This document shows positions 24,674-36,747 of a stretch of 64,000 nucleotides of DNA, piece by piece. The notes under the pieces were generated by a model. It did not search any database. It was not told the origin of the DNA and saw nothing but the letters and a program-made list of their open reading frames with translations. The stretch is from Bromus sterilis (taxonomy: Eukaryota > Streptophyta > Magnoliopsida > Poales > Poaceae), in the NCBI GenBank assembly GCA_950022295.1, contig OX465597.1, forward strand, positions 260,711,016 through 260,775,015, in the 5' to 3' direction. Numbering within the stretch: position 1 is the first letter of the stretch; each line of letters begins with the position of its first letter. Position numbers and translations under genes: made by a program.

Positions 24674-25109
24674 TGACGAGGGGGTGACCCCACGACTCCT
24701 GCGTATGAGGATACCCGGTGCGTATGAAGATAGAAGGCCCGTTGGGAAGCCACGACTGGCCCAATCCAGCACCGACGTAGGAGTCCGCGACTGATATGGA
24801 AGGCACAACTTGGCGTACAAGGCAAGACTAGAACTAGGAAACTATCTTTGTAATCTAGCACGGACTCCCCGAGACCTAGCCTAGTATATAAAGGCTAGGA
24901 GGTAAGACGTCTAGATCATCCAATACACAATCTACTCACCTGGTCACGTAAGAACTCGCCTTGGCCTCCCTTGTAATCGCCCCCTCACGCAATAATATCG
25001 AGCAGGAAGTGCTTCTCCTGTTAGCCGACGAGTATCGTCCAACCTGTTCCTTCTCTATGACTAACCCAGGGTCCCTGACCATGGGATTTGCCGAGGCCGA
25101 TCCTCGTCA
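24674..25109 (+). repeat. 5' LTR of Tat element
   Basis: The 436-bp LTR has TGAC...GTCA ends. It matches the copy at 38754-39200 over its whole length. Confidence 0.93.
24885..24892 (+). promoter_or_regulatory. TATA box in Tat 5' LTR
   Basis: The sequence tatataaagg sits in the middle of the LTR and is conserved in the 3' LTR at 38976-38983, so it is the likely core promoter of the element. Confidence 0.7.
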
Positions 25110-25110
25110 A

Positions 25111-25128
25111 TTGGCGCCATATGTGGGA
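25111..25128 (+). other. Primer binding site of Tat element
   Basis: The sequence ttggcgccatatgtggga begins 1 nt after the 5' LTR. The TTGGCGCC start is usual for grass Tat elements. The tRNA partner was not determined. Confidence 0.6.
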
Positions 25129-25239
25129 ACTACACAGGTTGGAATCATGATCTCGGCGGTCCCGCCTTCAGAAAATCAAGACTCGAGGGCTAGAGACAGA
25201 TCTAGCCCGCTCGAGGAGTTCAAGTTCACCACAAGCATC

Positions 25240-26610
25240 TGATACGTCTCAAACGTATCTACTTTTCCAAACACTTTTGCTATTGTTTTGCCCTCATTCT
25301 TGCATGATTTGGACGAAACTAACCCGGACTAACGTTGTTTTCAGCAGAGCTGCCTGTATGGTTTATTTGTGCGCAGGAAAATGGATTTTTAGACGTCCCA
25401 GAAAATTCCCAGAAAATCCACGCACCCGAAGGAGCCAGGAGCCAGAAGTGGGACCAGAGGGGAGCTCTGGGGGCCCCAGGCGCCCCCCTGGCGCGGCCAG
25501 GGGTGGGCCGCGCCCTCTGGCCGCCTGGGCAGCTCCCCCCTCCTCTGATGCCCTACCGAGACTCCTATTTATCCCCGTGACGAGAAAACCCCAGAACAAA
25601 AGTCGTTTTCCCAGTTTCCGTCGCGGAGCCGCCGCCACACCTCTGTTCTTCTTCGGGAGGGCTAATCTGGAGGCTGATTTGGCCTCCGGAGAGGGGAGAT
25701 CGTCGCCATCATCATCGCCTCACCACTCCATCCATCCTCCATGACTTCTCTTCATATGTGTGAGTAATTCCCTGCTGTAGGCAAAGGGGATGGTAGGGAT
25801 TGGATGAGTTTAATCATGTAATAGTTCGTCAGATTGTTCGGGGCATGTTGCCTATCATCTAGATTGGTGTTTATCTTCTTTGCTTCAACTTGTTGCTCTT
25901 AATGCTTGTCACTTTGGGCCCGAGTGCCATGTTTTCAGATCTGAACCCTATGTGTTTTCATGAATATATTTGTGTTCTAGATCCTATCTATGAGTTGTAT
26001 GCACCTATTATGGTCCGGAACCGGCGATCCCAAAGGTGACAGCTTGGGACACCAAAGGGGATGGTCCATGATTTGAGGATTCCTTGTATCCATTGAGTTT
26101 ATTGCTTTGTTCCGGTGCTCTTTGACAGGAGCACCTTAATCTCCATAAGTTCCTTTTGGCCCCGTTCGTAGCGGGATGGTAGGACAAAAGATGTTGTGCA
26201 AGTTCTTATTGCAAGCACGCACAACTACCTACGGGATACATGCCTAATGTTTGATATTTGCCTAGATGATCATTGCTTTTCTGTGTGCCTTGCCACGTGT
26301 TGGAATCTATTATATGTTCACTCTCATCCATGCAACGCTCAACCATCCATCTCCCTAGCCTACAGTGTTTTCAATCCTGCTGGTCATTAGTTGTTACTTT
26401 TGTTGTTACTTTTGCTGTTGCCACTATCACTATCATATTATCGTTACCACTTATCTATCGTTGCAAGCAAGTATATTTCAGGTGCGGTTGAATTGATAAC
26501 TCAACTGTCAAAGCTTATAAATACTCTTTGGCTCCCCGTGTGTCGAATCAATAAATTGGGTTAACTTACGTGCGAAGACTATCTCGATCCCTTACGCCTG
26601 TGGGGCATCA
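25240..26610 (+). repeat. 5' LTR of Athila-type element
   Basis: This is 1371 bp from TGATACGTCTC to GTGGGGCATCA. Its last 454 bases recur at 28881-29334 with few changes. Confidence 0.92.
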
Positions 26611-26622
26611 AGCAGCGTTTTC

Positions 26623-26640
26623 TGGCGCCGTTGCCGGGGA
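26623..26640 (+). other. Primer binding site, tRNA-Asp type
   Basis: The 18 bases tggcgccgttgccgggga lie 12 nt after the LTR and complement the 3' end of plant tRNA-Asp perfectly. Confidence 0.75.
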
Positions 26641-26697
26641 GCATAGCAATATTTACAAGTCTACTTGAAGTATCCTGCCTGCTGCACATCATCCGCT

Positions 26698-27801
26698 ATG
26701 GGTAAGAAAGGAGACCCCAAGGTTCCGATCTTACCATCCCGTACAAGAAAAGGTATTGTTCTGAACACTAGTGCTACACTTGATTCACCTTCTGTTATGA
26801 GTAAGTTTACTTCACCACCACTACATGATGCTTCTATTGAGTCTGTCACTATGTCCGATACTTTTGATGATGCTTCCACTACTCTTGATGATGCTACTTT
26901 TCTTGGTCACTATATTGTAACTCAGACTGCTAAGGCTGCAGCAAAATCCAAGACCGAGACCCCTGCTACCTATATTCCTACCTGCAAAACCTTTGGTTTC
27001 CCGAGCTTAGATGAACTCAAGGAGAGAATCCTTGATGATGATTATGTTACTCTTGATGATGATTTTTGCAGGGAACTCAGAGAGTGTGTCGACTCTGACC
27101 CTGGTGCTGTTAAGGAGTTGCTCAAAAAGCACTCCATGAAGAACAAAGTTATTCCCGATCCTCAATTTGCCACATCTCCTATATGCATCACTGATCCTGA
27201 TTATGATTTCTCTGTTGATCTTTCACTTATATCTACAGTCGAGGCTGACCCCTTTTATGGCAGAGAAAATGATGATGCTATAGCACACTTGACCAAACTC
27301 GTTGAGTTAAGCAACCTATTCACTACTGATGAGAAGATACGAAACTTCTATGTGGCCAAGCTTTTCCCTTTTTCTTTGAAGGAAGACGCTAAATCATAGT
27401 ACGATGCACTACCCTATGGTTCCATTAAAAGTCCTCAAGACTTAGTCAAATTTTTTGTTGATAAGTATTTCCCACCTCATCTGCAACATGCTGCTTTGCA
27501 AAGAATCTATAACTTTAAACAATTGCAGGATGAGCACCTCCCTAAAGCTTGGGGGAGGTTTTGTGATTTACTTAAGGTTATGCCGGGACATGGAGTCCCC
27601 AAGAATGAACTGCTTGATATATTTTACGCTGGTTTAACCGATGAATCCAGATCCTATCTGGATAGTTGTGCTAGTTGTGTTTTCAGGGAAAGAACGCCGG
27701 ACGATGCAGAAGAATTAATGTGCAAAATCGCCAAGAACCATGAAGATTGGTCCGTTCCTGAGCCACTTCTACCACAAAAAAAAGGGGCATGCTTGTTCTG
27801 A
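26698..27801 (+). pseudogene. Athila-type gag, interrupted
   Basis: The frame opens at ATG 26698 (MGKKGDPKV) and stops at 27397-27399 (TAG), then the same frame continues to 27801. The segment after the stop carries the Gypsy gag core: F..KYFPP, then L..AW.RF..L, then a conserved G(H/V)P...L...FY.GL. The stop falls where the family normally has tryptophan before YDALP, which fits a single TGG to TAG change. The N-terminal third is acidic and Thr/Ser-rich. Confidence 0.8.
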
Positions 27802-28880
27802 ACCCCGAAGATATGCAAGAAGCAAAGAAGTCTATAAAGGAGAAAGGTATGAAAGCCGAAGACATGAAGAATTTACCGCCTATTGAGAAGTTGTGTGAGC
27901 CTACTACTCACCCTCCCTTGGTAGAGGTACACTCTCTATTAGACTTTACTGAAAGTGACATCCCTAAAGGTAAGCCTCCCGACCAATGTTTAGATGAGCT
28001 TGATAATTTTATTGTTAATCAAGACCATTTTAATAGGAGATTACAAAGTCAGTTGCATGATAATTCTCTTGCTATCAAAAGTTTGTGTGATGTTCTAGAA
28101 AGAACAGTTAATGATGTTAAATGTCTTGTTAAGCATTTTCATATGGTTCAAACTCAGCTTGAACAAATTTCTAACGTGCAAAAAGATTTTCTTGCTAATA
28201 ATGCCAAACAGGACATACAAGCTTATGGAATTAAAACTAGGGGTGGAACACACACCCAGGACCCACTCTATCCTGAGGGGCATCCAAACAGGATCGAGCA
28301 AGATTCTCAAGTACAAGAAGAAGACGAGACTGTTAGCTCTCCGAAGAAAAAGAAGAAGAAGAAACACAAGGAGGCTGACAATCCCGATGATCCTATTACA
28401 AGTGAAAAGCCAGTTGTTGATCCTAACAGCATATCTACCTCCGATGCTGAAACAGAAGACGGTGCCGAGTCTGAAGAAAAGGACGCAGAGAAGGATGATT
28501 CTCTCAAGGTAAGATAAGAAGAAGCACCCGATAAACGCAAGAGGTAATCTAAAGAAGACTTCATCGCAAGAAGACATGGGAAGGAAAGAGAACCATGGAT
28601 ACAGAAACCCATGCCCTTTCCAGGTAAGTCCCTCAAATCCAAAGAAGAAGAGCATTATAATAAATTTTGTGAATGGATGAAGCCTCTTTTTCTTCAAATT
28701 CCTTTGGCTGATGCTATTAAGTTACCTCCCTATTCGAAATATATGAAAGATATTGTTACTAATAAAATAAAAGTTCCTAATGAGGCAATATCTACTATGC
28801 TTGCTAACTACTCTTTGAGTGGCAAGATTCCTAAGAAGCTCGGTGACCCAGGTATACCCACCATTCCTTGCTCCATAAAT
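27789..28880 (+). pseudogene. Athila-type gag C-terminus to protease border
   Basis: The frame 27789-28517 is Lys/Glu-rich with a basic run of KKKKKKK around residue 190. After a stop, a second frame near 28580-28880 carries the gag-protease hinge (PFPGK, then FCEWMKPLFLQIPLADAIKLP, then KKLGDPGIPTIPCSI). The protease itself is deleted; LTR sequence follows directly. Confidence 0.75.
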
Positions 28881-29334
28881 AAAAGTTCCTTTTGGCCCCG
28901 TTCGTAGCGGGATGGTAGGACAAAAGATGTTGTGCAAGTTCTTATTGCAAGCACGCACAACTACCTATGGGATACATGCCTAATGTTTGATATTTGCCTA
29001 GATGATCATTGCTTTTCTGTGTGTCTTGCCCCGTGTTGGAATCTATTATATGTTCACTCTAATCCATGCAGCGCCCAACTATCCATCTCCCTAGCCTACA
29101 GTGTTTTCAATCCTGCTGGTCATTAGTTGTTACTTTTGTTGTTGCCACTATCACTATCATATTATCGTTACCACTTATCTATCGTTGCAAGCAAGTATAT
29201 TTCAGGTGCGGTTGAATTGACAACTCAACTGTCAAAGCTTATAAATACTCTTTGGCTCCCCGTGTGTCGAATCAATAAATTGGGTTAACTTACCCGCGAA
29301 GACTATCTCGATCCCTTACGCCTGTGGGGCATCA
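28881..29334 (+). repeat. Truncated 3' LTR of Athila-type element
   Basis: This matches 26150-26610 and ends in GGGGCATCA before the target duplication gcatc. The join with gag shows only a few shared bases, as expected for illegitimate recombination. Confidence 0.9.
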
Positions 29335-29339
29335 GCATC

Positions 29340-30168
29340 TCCATCATCTCGTCAAGATCGCTTAGACTACAGCCGAATCAAGTCCAGCACCTCGACGACC
29401 GCTATATCCATCACCGACGGAAAAGAACTCGACGACCCAGAAGACAAGCGTGAGGACTCTACACGGGAACCCCACTCGAAGAGTCGGGGCGCATAACAGA
29501 AGACTCGCCAACTAGTCGACGACCTGCCGCCACCCAGACTCCCGCCACGCAACAAGACAGTGACTCCGAAACCCAGACCGACGAATATTATGACCCAGAC
29601 CGAAGACCAGATGAATTCGCCAACTTCATACGGAACCAGTCGCTCAGCGATGGGTTAGAACTCGACCCAAGATTCCACAACCAAACAGAAGACCATGCGC
29701 AGATCTTCCAAGTCTCAAGGAGAAGAAGGCACGCTGGCTCGAGTAAACTCACAGCCAAAGAGCAACTGGAAGGACCTTGCGATCCACTGTTTCGAAGACA
29801 GTTGGGGAAACTCCGAAGCCACACCTAGTCGCCTATTCGCCGAACTCTCCAACAGCCTCAAGGAGGAAAAGCAGCATGAAGCCAAGCGCACTCACAGAAG
29901 CACGCAGTCACCAGCACCAGATACAGAAAGGTAATACCCCACGTCCCGTGGACGAATCTGCATGATCCAAGAAGGAAGACCCTCAAAAGCAAAGTAGGAC
30001 GCCTACACCCTGCAAGCCCAAGCAGCCGAAGGCCTAAAGATAGCAGAAATCTACCAACTGTGTGGCGCCGAGACCAGCATCACCTTCTCTCAGAGCGACC
30101 ACCCGCCCACAGTCCCAAGGCTGGGGCACGCACCCCTGGTCCTTGAAGCCCAGATCGGAGGTTACGAC
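29340..30168 (+). pseudogene. Tat gag remnant and protease lead-in
   Basis: Only about 0.8 kb separates the nested element from the Tat protease. The last 110 bases read ITFSQSDHP...PLVLEAQIGGYDMDRV, the conserved lead-in to Tat proteases. Upstream frames are broken, and neither a gag core nor a zinc knuckle is visible, so most of gag appears to be missing. Confidence 0.6.
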
Positions 30169-32571
30169 ATGGACAGAGTCTTCATGGACGGAGGCAGCAG
30201 CCTAAACATTATCTTCGCCAGCACCCTACGCAAGATGCTAATCCCACGATCAGTTTGGAAAAAGTCAGGCACCATAATATATGGCGTAGTTCAGGGTGAA
30301 GCAGTCGCCTCCATCGGAACAATCGAGCTTGATGTCATCTTCGGCAGCAAGCACAACTTCTCAAAGCAAGCCCTCGAGTTCGAAGTGCTCCACTGGCAGT
30401 CGCAGTATCACGCCATACTCGGGAGACCAGCGTTCATACAATTCATGGTGGTCCCGCACTATGCATATCTCAAGCTCAAGATGCTAGGACCCGCAGGAGT
30501 CATCACAGTCAAGGGAAGCTTCACCAAATCGGACCAGTGCGACCGCGACTTCCACAAAGTCTCCGACACGTTTGGAGCCCAACAGCAGCTCAAAGAAATA
30601 TCCATGGTGACGGATAAAAGCATCTTTCCGCTGGCAAGCCGAAGCGAATCAAAAGAATTCGGCCGCGATTTTAGCGTCGACAGCGACACAATCACACACC
30701 AAGTTCACCCAACAGACCCAGAGAAGACAGTCCGCGTATACGCCCATCTCCCAGAAGAACAGGCAACCGCCCTCATAACCGCGAAGAGTGGAAAATTTTC
30801 GCCTGGTGCCCAGCCGACATGCCCGGAGTACCGCGAGAATTCGCAGAACACGCGCCCCACATCAAGCCAAACACCAAGCCAGTAAAGCAGGCACTGCGAC
30901 GATTCTCAGAGCCCAAGCGCAGCGCAATCGAAGAAGAAATCTTCTGACTACTCGATGCACAGTTCATCCGAGAGACGAAGAAAGCAACCTGGATCGCAAA
31001 TCCAGTCCTAGTCCCTAAAAAAGACACTGAGGTACTGAGGATGTGCGTCGACTACGGGCCTGTCAACAAGCACTGCCCGAAAGACCACTTTCCCCTGCCG
31101 AGAATCGATCAGATAATCGACTCCACAGCAGGATGCGACCTCCTATCCTTCCTCGACGCATACTCAGGATACAATCAGATCAGGATGAAGGAAGAAGACG
31201 AAGAGCACACCTCGTTCATCACCCCCTACGGCGTGTTCTGCTACCAAACAATGCCCTTTGGCTTAAAAATGTCGGAGCCACGTACCAACGAATGATGCAA
31301 CCATGCTTGAGAGACCAAATCGGCAGAAACGTGCATGTCTATGTGGACGACATTGTCATCAAAACCTACAGCGCGAACATGCTACTCGACGACCTCCGCG
31401 AAACATTCGCGGCCCTCAACAAGTATATTAGAATCAAGCTCAACCCAAAAAAGTGTGTGTTCGGCGTCCCAGCCGGAAAACTACTCGGGTACATGGTCTC
31501 CGCCCGAGGAATCGAAGCAAACCCTGAAAAGGTCCAAGCAATCGCCAAGATGCAAAAGCCAACCAACATCAAAGGCGTGCAGCAGCTCACAGGAAGACTC
31601 GCAGCACTGAGCCGTTTCATCAGCAGGCTAGGAGAAAGGACCTTACCGTTCTACCAATTGCTCAGAAAAGGAGAAAAATTCGAGTGGACCGAGGAAGCCC
31701 GCAATGCATTCGCAGACCTAAGGAAAACCCTCTCGACTCCACCAATCTTGGTGGTGCCCAAAGAACGGGAGAAACTGTACCTCTACATAGCAACGCGCAG
31801 CAGTGTCGTGAGCACGGTGCTCGTCGTCGAGCGCGCAGAAGAAGGCAAAATCCAGAGCATACAAAGACCAATCTACTACCTTAGCACACTGCTCACAAAG
31901 CCACAACAACGGTACCCGCACTACCAGAAGCTCTTGCTCGCCATTATCATGACCTCAAGGAAAGTATCGCATTACTTCGACGAACACCCCATCACAATCG
32001 TGAGCAGTGCACCACTCGCGGACATCCTCATCAACCCCGGAGCGATCGGCCGAGTCGCTGAGTGGAACATCGAGCTCAGCCCACGAGATTTGCAGTTCAA
32101 ACACCCAACATCAATCAAAGCCAAAGTACTCCCAGACTTCGTGGTCGAGTGGACAGAAGTTCAAACACCAGGCCCCCAGACCTATCCAACTCATGGACGA
32201 TGTTCTTCGACGGATCCAAAAGACAGCAAGGTGCCAGAGCAGGCGTCGTACTAGTCTCCCCCAAAGGAACGAAGCTCAAATACGTCCTCCAGATCAACTT
32301 CAGCAATGCCTCCAACAATGAAGCAGAATACGAGGCACTACTCCACGACATACGCATGGCAAAAACTTGCGGCGCCACTCGCCTATCGATCTATGGCGAC
32401 TCCAACCTCGTCGTCCAGCAGGCGATGAGAGACTGTAACGCATTCGCAGCCAACATGACGGCCTACCAGAAGCTCTACAACACACTAGAGGGAGGATTCG
32501 ACGGCTGCGAACTCAACTACGTCCCCAGAGCAAATAACACAGAAGCCGACGAGCTCGCGAACATCGGATAG
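30169..32571 (+). pseudogene. Tat pol: protease, reverse transcriptase, two RNase H
   Basis: Protease DGGSSLNIIF lies near 30187. Reverse transcriptase runs from about 30960 to 31660 with LDAYSGYNQI near 31155 and an intact catalytic YVDD at 31340-31351. A Gypsy RNase H follows at about 31700-32030, and then a second RNase H (FFDGSK near 32200, NNEAEYEAL near 32318, YGDSNLVVQ near 32393). This second, archaeal-type domain is diagnostic of the Tat lineage. Frame changes near 30885, 31290 and 32250 and a stop at 30946 show decay. The reading is cut after the second RNase H by a solo LTR at 32724. Confidence 0.88.
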
Positions 32572-32723
32572 ACTCGAGGACCAATACCACCAGGTGTTTT
32601 CCTCGAAAGCATCAAACAGAGATCAATCAAAGCAAAGCCAGTGGCGCCCAAGGCAGCCGCAGAGGCAGATGACACAAAAAAACCAGCACAGGTGGCAGCA
32701 GTAAGCACAGCCAACGACACAAG

Positions 32724-34528
32724 TGTTGGGAATGTGCCCTAGAGGCAAATAAAATATGTTTTATCGAGCATATTCCATTAGTTCATAATACGTTTGATAC
32801 TATGCTAGAACTGTATTAAGCGGAAACATTAATACAGGTGTGGTATACAAACAACCAGGTCCCTAGTTAACCCTAGTATACTAGTCCATTGGGCGATTGA
32901 TGATCAAGGTTTCCTGATCATGAGACAATGGCGTCTGTTGACAATGGAGTCGTATCATTGGATAATGATATGATGGACATACACCCACCAGAAGTGTTGC
33001 GATGTGATCAAGTCACATAGTTCGACATTGCGATAACTATAACGTAGTGACCAGATCCTTTGACCGTAATGATCATACGTAATTACGATCTATTAGGATG
33101 CTTTGATTTGTATCCCACCGCCTGACTGAAATATGCTGGCTATAACGGTGCACTTTGGGTATTCCGAAATAGATGGTTAATGAGTATGCAAATAGATCAA
33201 AGCGGGATTTGTCCATCCGTGTGACGGATAGGTACTCTGGGCCCACTCGGTGATATTGCATCATAAAGTTTGCAAACGTGTGACTAGGTCACGGAGTTGT
33301 AATATCACGGGAACGAGTAAACTTGTTTGTTGAGAACGAGGACGAACTAGGTATAGTGGATACCGATGATAAAACCTCGGACAAGCAAAGTACCAGGACA
33401 AAGGGAACAGGCACACGGTTAACGGATCCAACAGCGATTGAAGTTCATTCGATGGAAGCGCAGGGGCTATCAAGGATTGTAACCAGGTCCAATTGATTAG
33501 TCATTGATCAATGAGAATTGTCTCGATCATGTCTGCTGTTTCCCGGACCGTAGGGTGTTACACTTAAGGGTACTCGACGCAGTAAGGATTGATTCGGGAT
33601 CACCGGAGAAATTGGAGAGAACACCGGAATTGTTCCGGTGATGGCCGGAATTGTTCCGATGAAGGCCGGAAGTTGTTCCGGGTATTTTGAAAGGTTCAAA
33701 ATATATTTAATAATATTTAATATATGTTTTATTATTTAATTATCTGAATTAAATATTAAAATGTATTTAAATATAATTAAAAATGAATTAAAAGGCATAT
33801 GGGCCTCATAGGGCCCATTAGGGGGAGAGGGAGTCCTCCCCCATGGGCCATGGCGCCATGAGGGGGCCCACCCCCCTATTTGGTGCGCCACCCCCCTCCC
33901 CTTGGGATTAGTCCCACATGGGAAGTTGAGGGGAGGTGGCACCCCTCCTTGGCCTATATAAGGAGGGGTAGGGGTGCCCTTTTAATCATGAATTTTTTTT
34001 GAGAAAAGTTTCTCATCTCTCTCCCTCCTTTCTCCTTCCTTTGAGCGGACTCCCCTTGTTTGGAGGCTGCTCTGGGTTGGGGATTTCTCCACTATATGCA
34101 CGCCGTCGTGCTGCTGGAATCGGGATCCGAATCCATCTTCTTTCCGCTGCTCTACTGGTTCGGAGCCCGGAGGGACGTCGGGTATACTGTATGTGTATAA
34201 TCCCGCGAGGCACTACACTTGTGGTGCTACTTCATCGTCGTGGTCGTATCGCGAGGTCTTCATCAGCAACGTTCCGACGGGGACGTAATCCCGTCATCGG
34301 TCCACAAGGATCGGGTGGCTACAGGAGTCATCGTGGATCTGCGCGGCATCGGGGATTGCTGGTACGACTACACCAACCACGTTCATGCGGGAACGTTTCC
34401 CGCTTAACGGACTACATACTGGTATGTGATCTATTTCTGTCCGTTACTTGCATCAGCATAGCATAGGTCTTGGGATTGGGTATCATAGGTGAAGGAAAAA
34501 TTTGTGTTTTCTGCCCCGAACCCTAACA
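32724..34528 (+). mobile_element. BARE/Angela/WIS-type Copia solo LTR
   Basis: It runs from TGTTGGGAATGTGCCCTAG to AACCCTAACA, 1805 bp, with a perfect 5-bp duplication acaag (32719-32723 and 34529-34533). The start and length match the LTRs of the BARE1/Angela/WIS group of Triticeae. A core promoter ctatataagg lies at 33954-33963. It separates Tat RNase H from integrase. A related copy begins at 63709. Confidence 0.95.
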
Positions 34529-34533
34529 ACAAG

Positions 34534-35818
34534 CACCCAAGCACCCGAAGTCGCAGAGCCAGCAACACTTGAAAACCCGGTCTGGACAAAATAACTCCTT
34601 CGATTCCTAATCGAAGGCTCCCTACCACAAGACGTCGTAGAATCCTGATGCATTAGTCGACAATCTAAAGCATTCACAGTAATCAACAGACAGCTCTACA
34701 AGCGCATCATTTCTCAGGTCCTGCAAAAGTGTATCGATGAAGAAAACGGCAAAACCCTACTACTCGAGATCCACGAAGGCACCTGCGGACATCACGCGAG
34801 CAGTCGCGCACTCGTGGCCAAAGCCTTTCGAGCAGGTTTCTATTGGCCGAGCGCCATGAGAAATGAAGAGGACATCGTACGACGTTGCATCGCCTGCCAA
34901 AAGTTCGTCAGCAGGCCACATGCCCCAGTATCGGAACTCAAAACCATACCGTTGTCCTGGCCATTCGCCACATGGGGACTCGACATGGTAGGCCCACTCA
35001 AGAAATCCTCAAAAGGGGGATGAACACACCTACTAGTCGCAGTCGACAAGTTCACCAAATGGATAGAAGCAGTACCAATCACTAGCTCAACAGCCCTCAC
35101 GGCAGTTAACTTCATCAAGTCAATCATCTTCAGATTCGGAGTTCCACACAACATCATCACAGACAATGGTACAAACTTCACAACAACAGAATTCCAAAAC
35201 TTCTGTCAGGAGCTGGGCATCAAAATCAACTATGCATCAGTCGCGCACCCACAATCCAACGGCCAAGTGGAGAAAGCAAACGGCCTAGTATGTGGAGGAA
35301 TAAAGAAACGACTACTCGCACCACTAGAGCAAGCCGCGGGCAACTGGGTAGAGGAACTTACCGCGGTACTATGGAGCTTGCGCACCACCCCAAATAGCTC
35401 GACTTAGTACATACCCTTCTTCTTGGTACATGGGGCAGGAGCAGTACTGCCGCACGATTTAAAATTCGGAGCCCCTCGGATCTAAGGTTACGAAGAGGAA
35501 GAAGCAGAAGAAGCACTACAGAACGACAAAGATACAACAGACGAAGCACGAGACATAGCCATAACAAGATCCGAAGGATACCAAGACAAGTTGTGCACAT
35601 ATCAAAGCAGCCGCCTGCGTACCAGAAGCTTCAGCAAAGGAGACCTCGTCTTGCGACTGATACAAGAAAAAGTGCATAAGCTCGCCCCACAATGGGAAGG
35701 GCCATTCATAATCTCGGAAGTCATCGGAAGCGGCGCATACAGGTTGAAGAACCCGAAGACAAATGAAGACGTGGGAAACCCATGGAACGTAGCGAACCTA
35801 CGCTTGTTCTACCCATAG
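34534..35818 (+). pseudogene. Tat integrase, decayed
   Basis: A zinc-binding region (HEGTCGHHASSRAL near 34771, CIACQKF near 34889) is followed by the catalytic core (GLDMVGPL near 34978, DNGTNF near 35163, HPQSNGQVEK near 35249). A C-terminal domain (LVLRLIQEK...LAPQWEGPF, then GAYRL...NVANLRLFYP) ends at 35818. Stops at about 34650, 35022, 35406 and 35484 make it non-functional. The N-terminal side is joined to the RNase H once the solo LTR is discounted. Confidence 0.88.
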
Positions 35819-35904
35819 GCCACAAAACACTACAGCAACACCGGCAGCAGTACTGATCAGCAACCCATGTAAATGCCCGAAGGAATAAAATAATGTGGCC
35901 CAAC

Positions 35905-36248
35905 CATTATCACTTAAAAGCACTCGGGGGCTCGAGCATAAACTCCCCCCGAGAGACGCTATCCTCGCTCATGAGACTTTTACTTAAAAGAACTCGGGGG
36001 CTCGAGCATAAACTCCCCCCGAGAGACTCTATCCTCGCTCATACGACTTTTACTTAAAGCGCTCGGGGGCTCAAGCATAAACTCCCCCTGAGAGACGCTA
36101 TCCTCGCTCATGCGACTTTTACTTAAAAGCACTCGGGGGCTCGAGCATAAACTCCCCCCGAGAGACGCTATCCTCGCTCATGCTACTTTTACTTAAAAGC
36201 AATCGGGGGCTCGAGCATAAACTCCCCCCGAGAGACGCTATCCTCGCT
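35905..36248 (+). repeat. Tandem array, five 70-bp units
   Basis: Units beginning ctcgggggctcgagcata recur at 35923, 35993, 36062, 36132 and 36202, with periods of 70, 69, 70 and 70. Each unit contains an inverted pair, ctcggggg and ccccccgag, separated by about 14 bases, which could fold into a hairpin. The array lies in the 3' untranslated region of the Tat element. Confidence 0.95.
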
Positions 36249-36426
36249 AAAAACGCGACCTTGTCTGCAAGTACCGGGAAACCAGAACACAAGATTCCCA
36301 CCAATTCACCAAGAGTTTTCTACAAAGAAAGTCACATCGAAAAACGCAAAGTTCTTTAGTCTTCACCTGATCGCAAGCGATCACCTAAAGACTCGGGGGC
36401 TACTCCCATCGGGAGCGCTGCCGCGC

Positions 36427-36545
36427 ACCCGAAAGATAGTTTTCATTACAAAGGAGTCGAAGACAGTTTTCATTACAAAGGAGTCGAAGACAGTTTTCAT
36501 TACAAAGGAGTTGAGGGCAGTTTTTTCATTACAAAGGAGTCAAAG
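36427..36545 (+). repeat. Tandem array, four 27-bp units
   Basis: The unit agttttcattacaaaggag plus an 8-base variable tail repeats four times with small changes. It is independent of the 70-bp array. Confidence 0.9.
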
Positions 36546-36747
36546 GATATTTATCGCTACAGAAGGACCCGAGCAACTACAAGACGGGTTACAATTATCC
36601 CAAGGAATTATGACTTCTACATATATGCTCATGCTGAGATAATTGGCACTTTCGTACCACAACTTGACGAGCATCACCACAGACAAAGTAGCAACTCAGT
36701 CCACGAAGAAGCAGGTCACCGTCCTCTAGTTCTACAAGGTGCCTCGC

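Larger units (their letters stand above)
25240..29334 (+). mobile_element. Athila-type Gypsy element with internal deletion
   Basis: A complete 5' LTR, tRNA-Asp primer site and gag region are followed at about 28881 by only the last 454 bp of a 3' LTR. The ends carry a perfect target duplication gcatc (25235-25239 and 29335-29339), so the outer ends are original and everything from the protease to the first two thirds of the 3' LTR was deleted after insertion. The LTR start TGATACGTCTCAAACG is of the WHAM/Fatima kind in Triticeae; the exact family is not certain. Confidence 0.9.

Noticed and set aside
33999..34466. ORF of 155 codons in the BARE-type solo LTR
   Set aside because: It lies wholly inside an LTR with a target duplication and is chance coding in the leader part of the LTR.
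35905..36248. CRISPR-like array
   Set aside because: The 70-bp units are repeated throughout with no unique spacers, in a plant retrotransposon. It is an ordinary tandem repeat.
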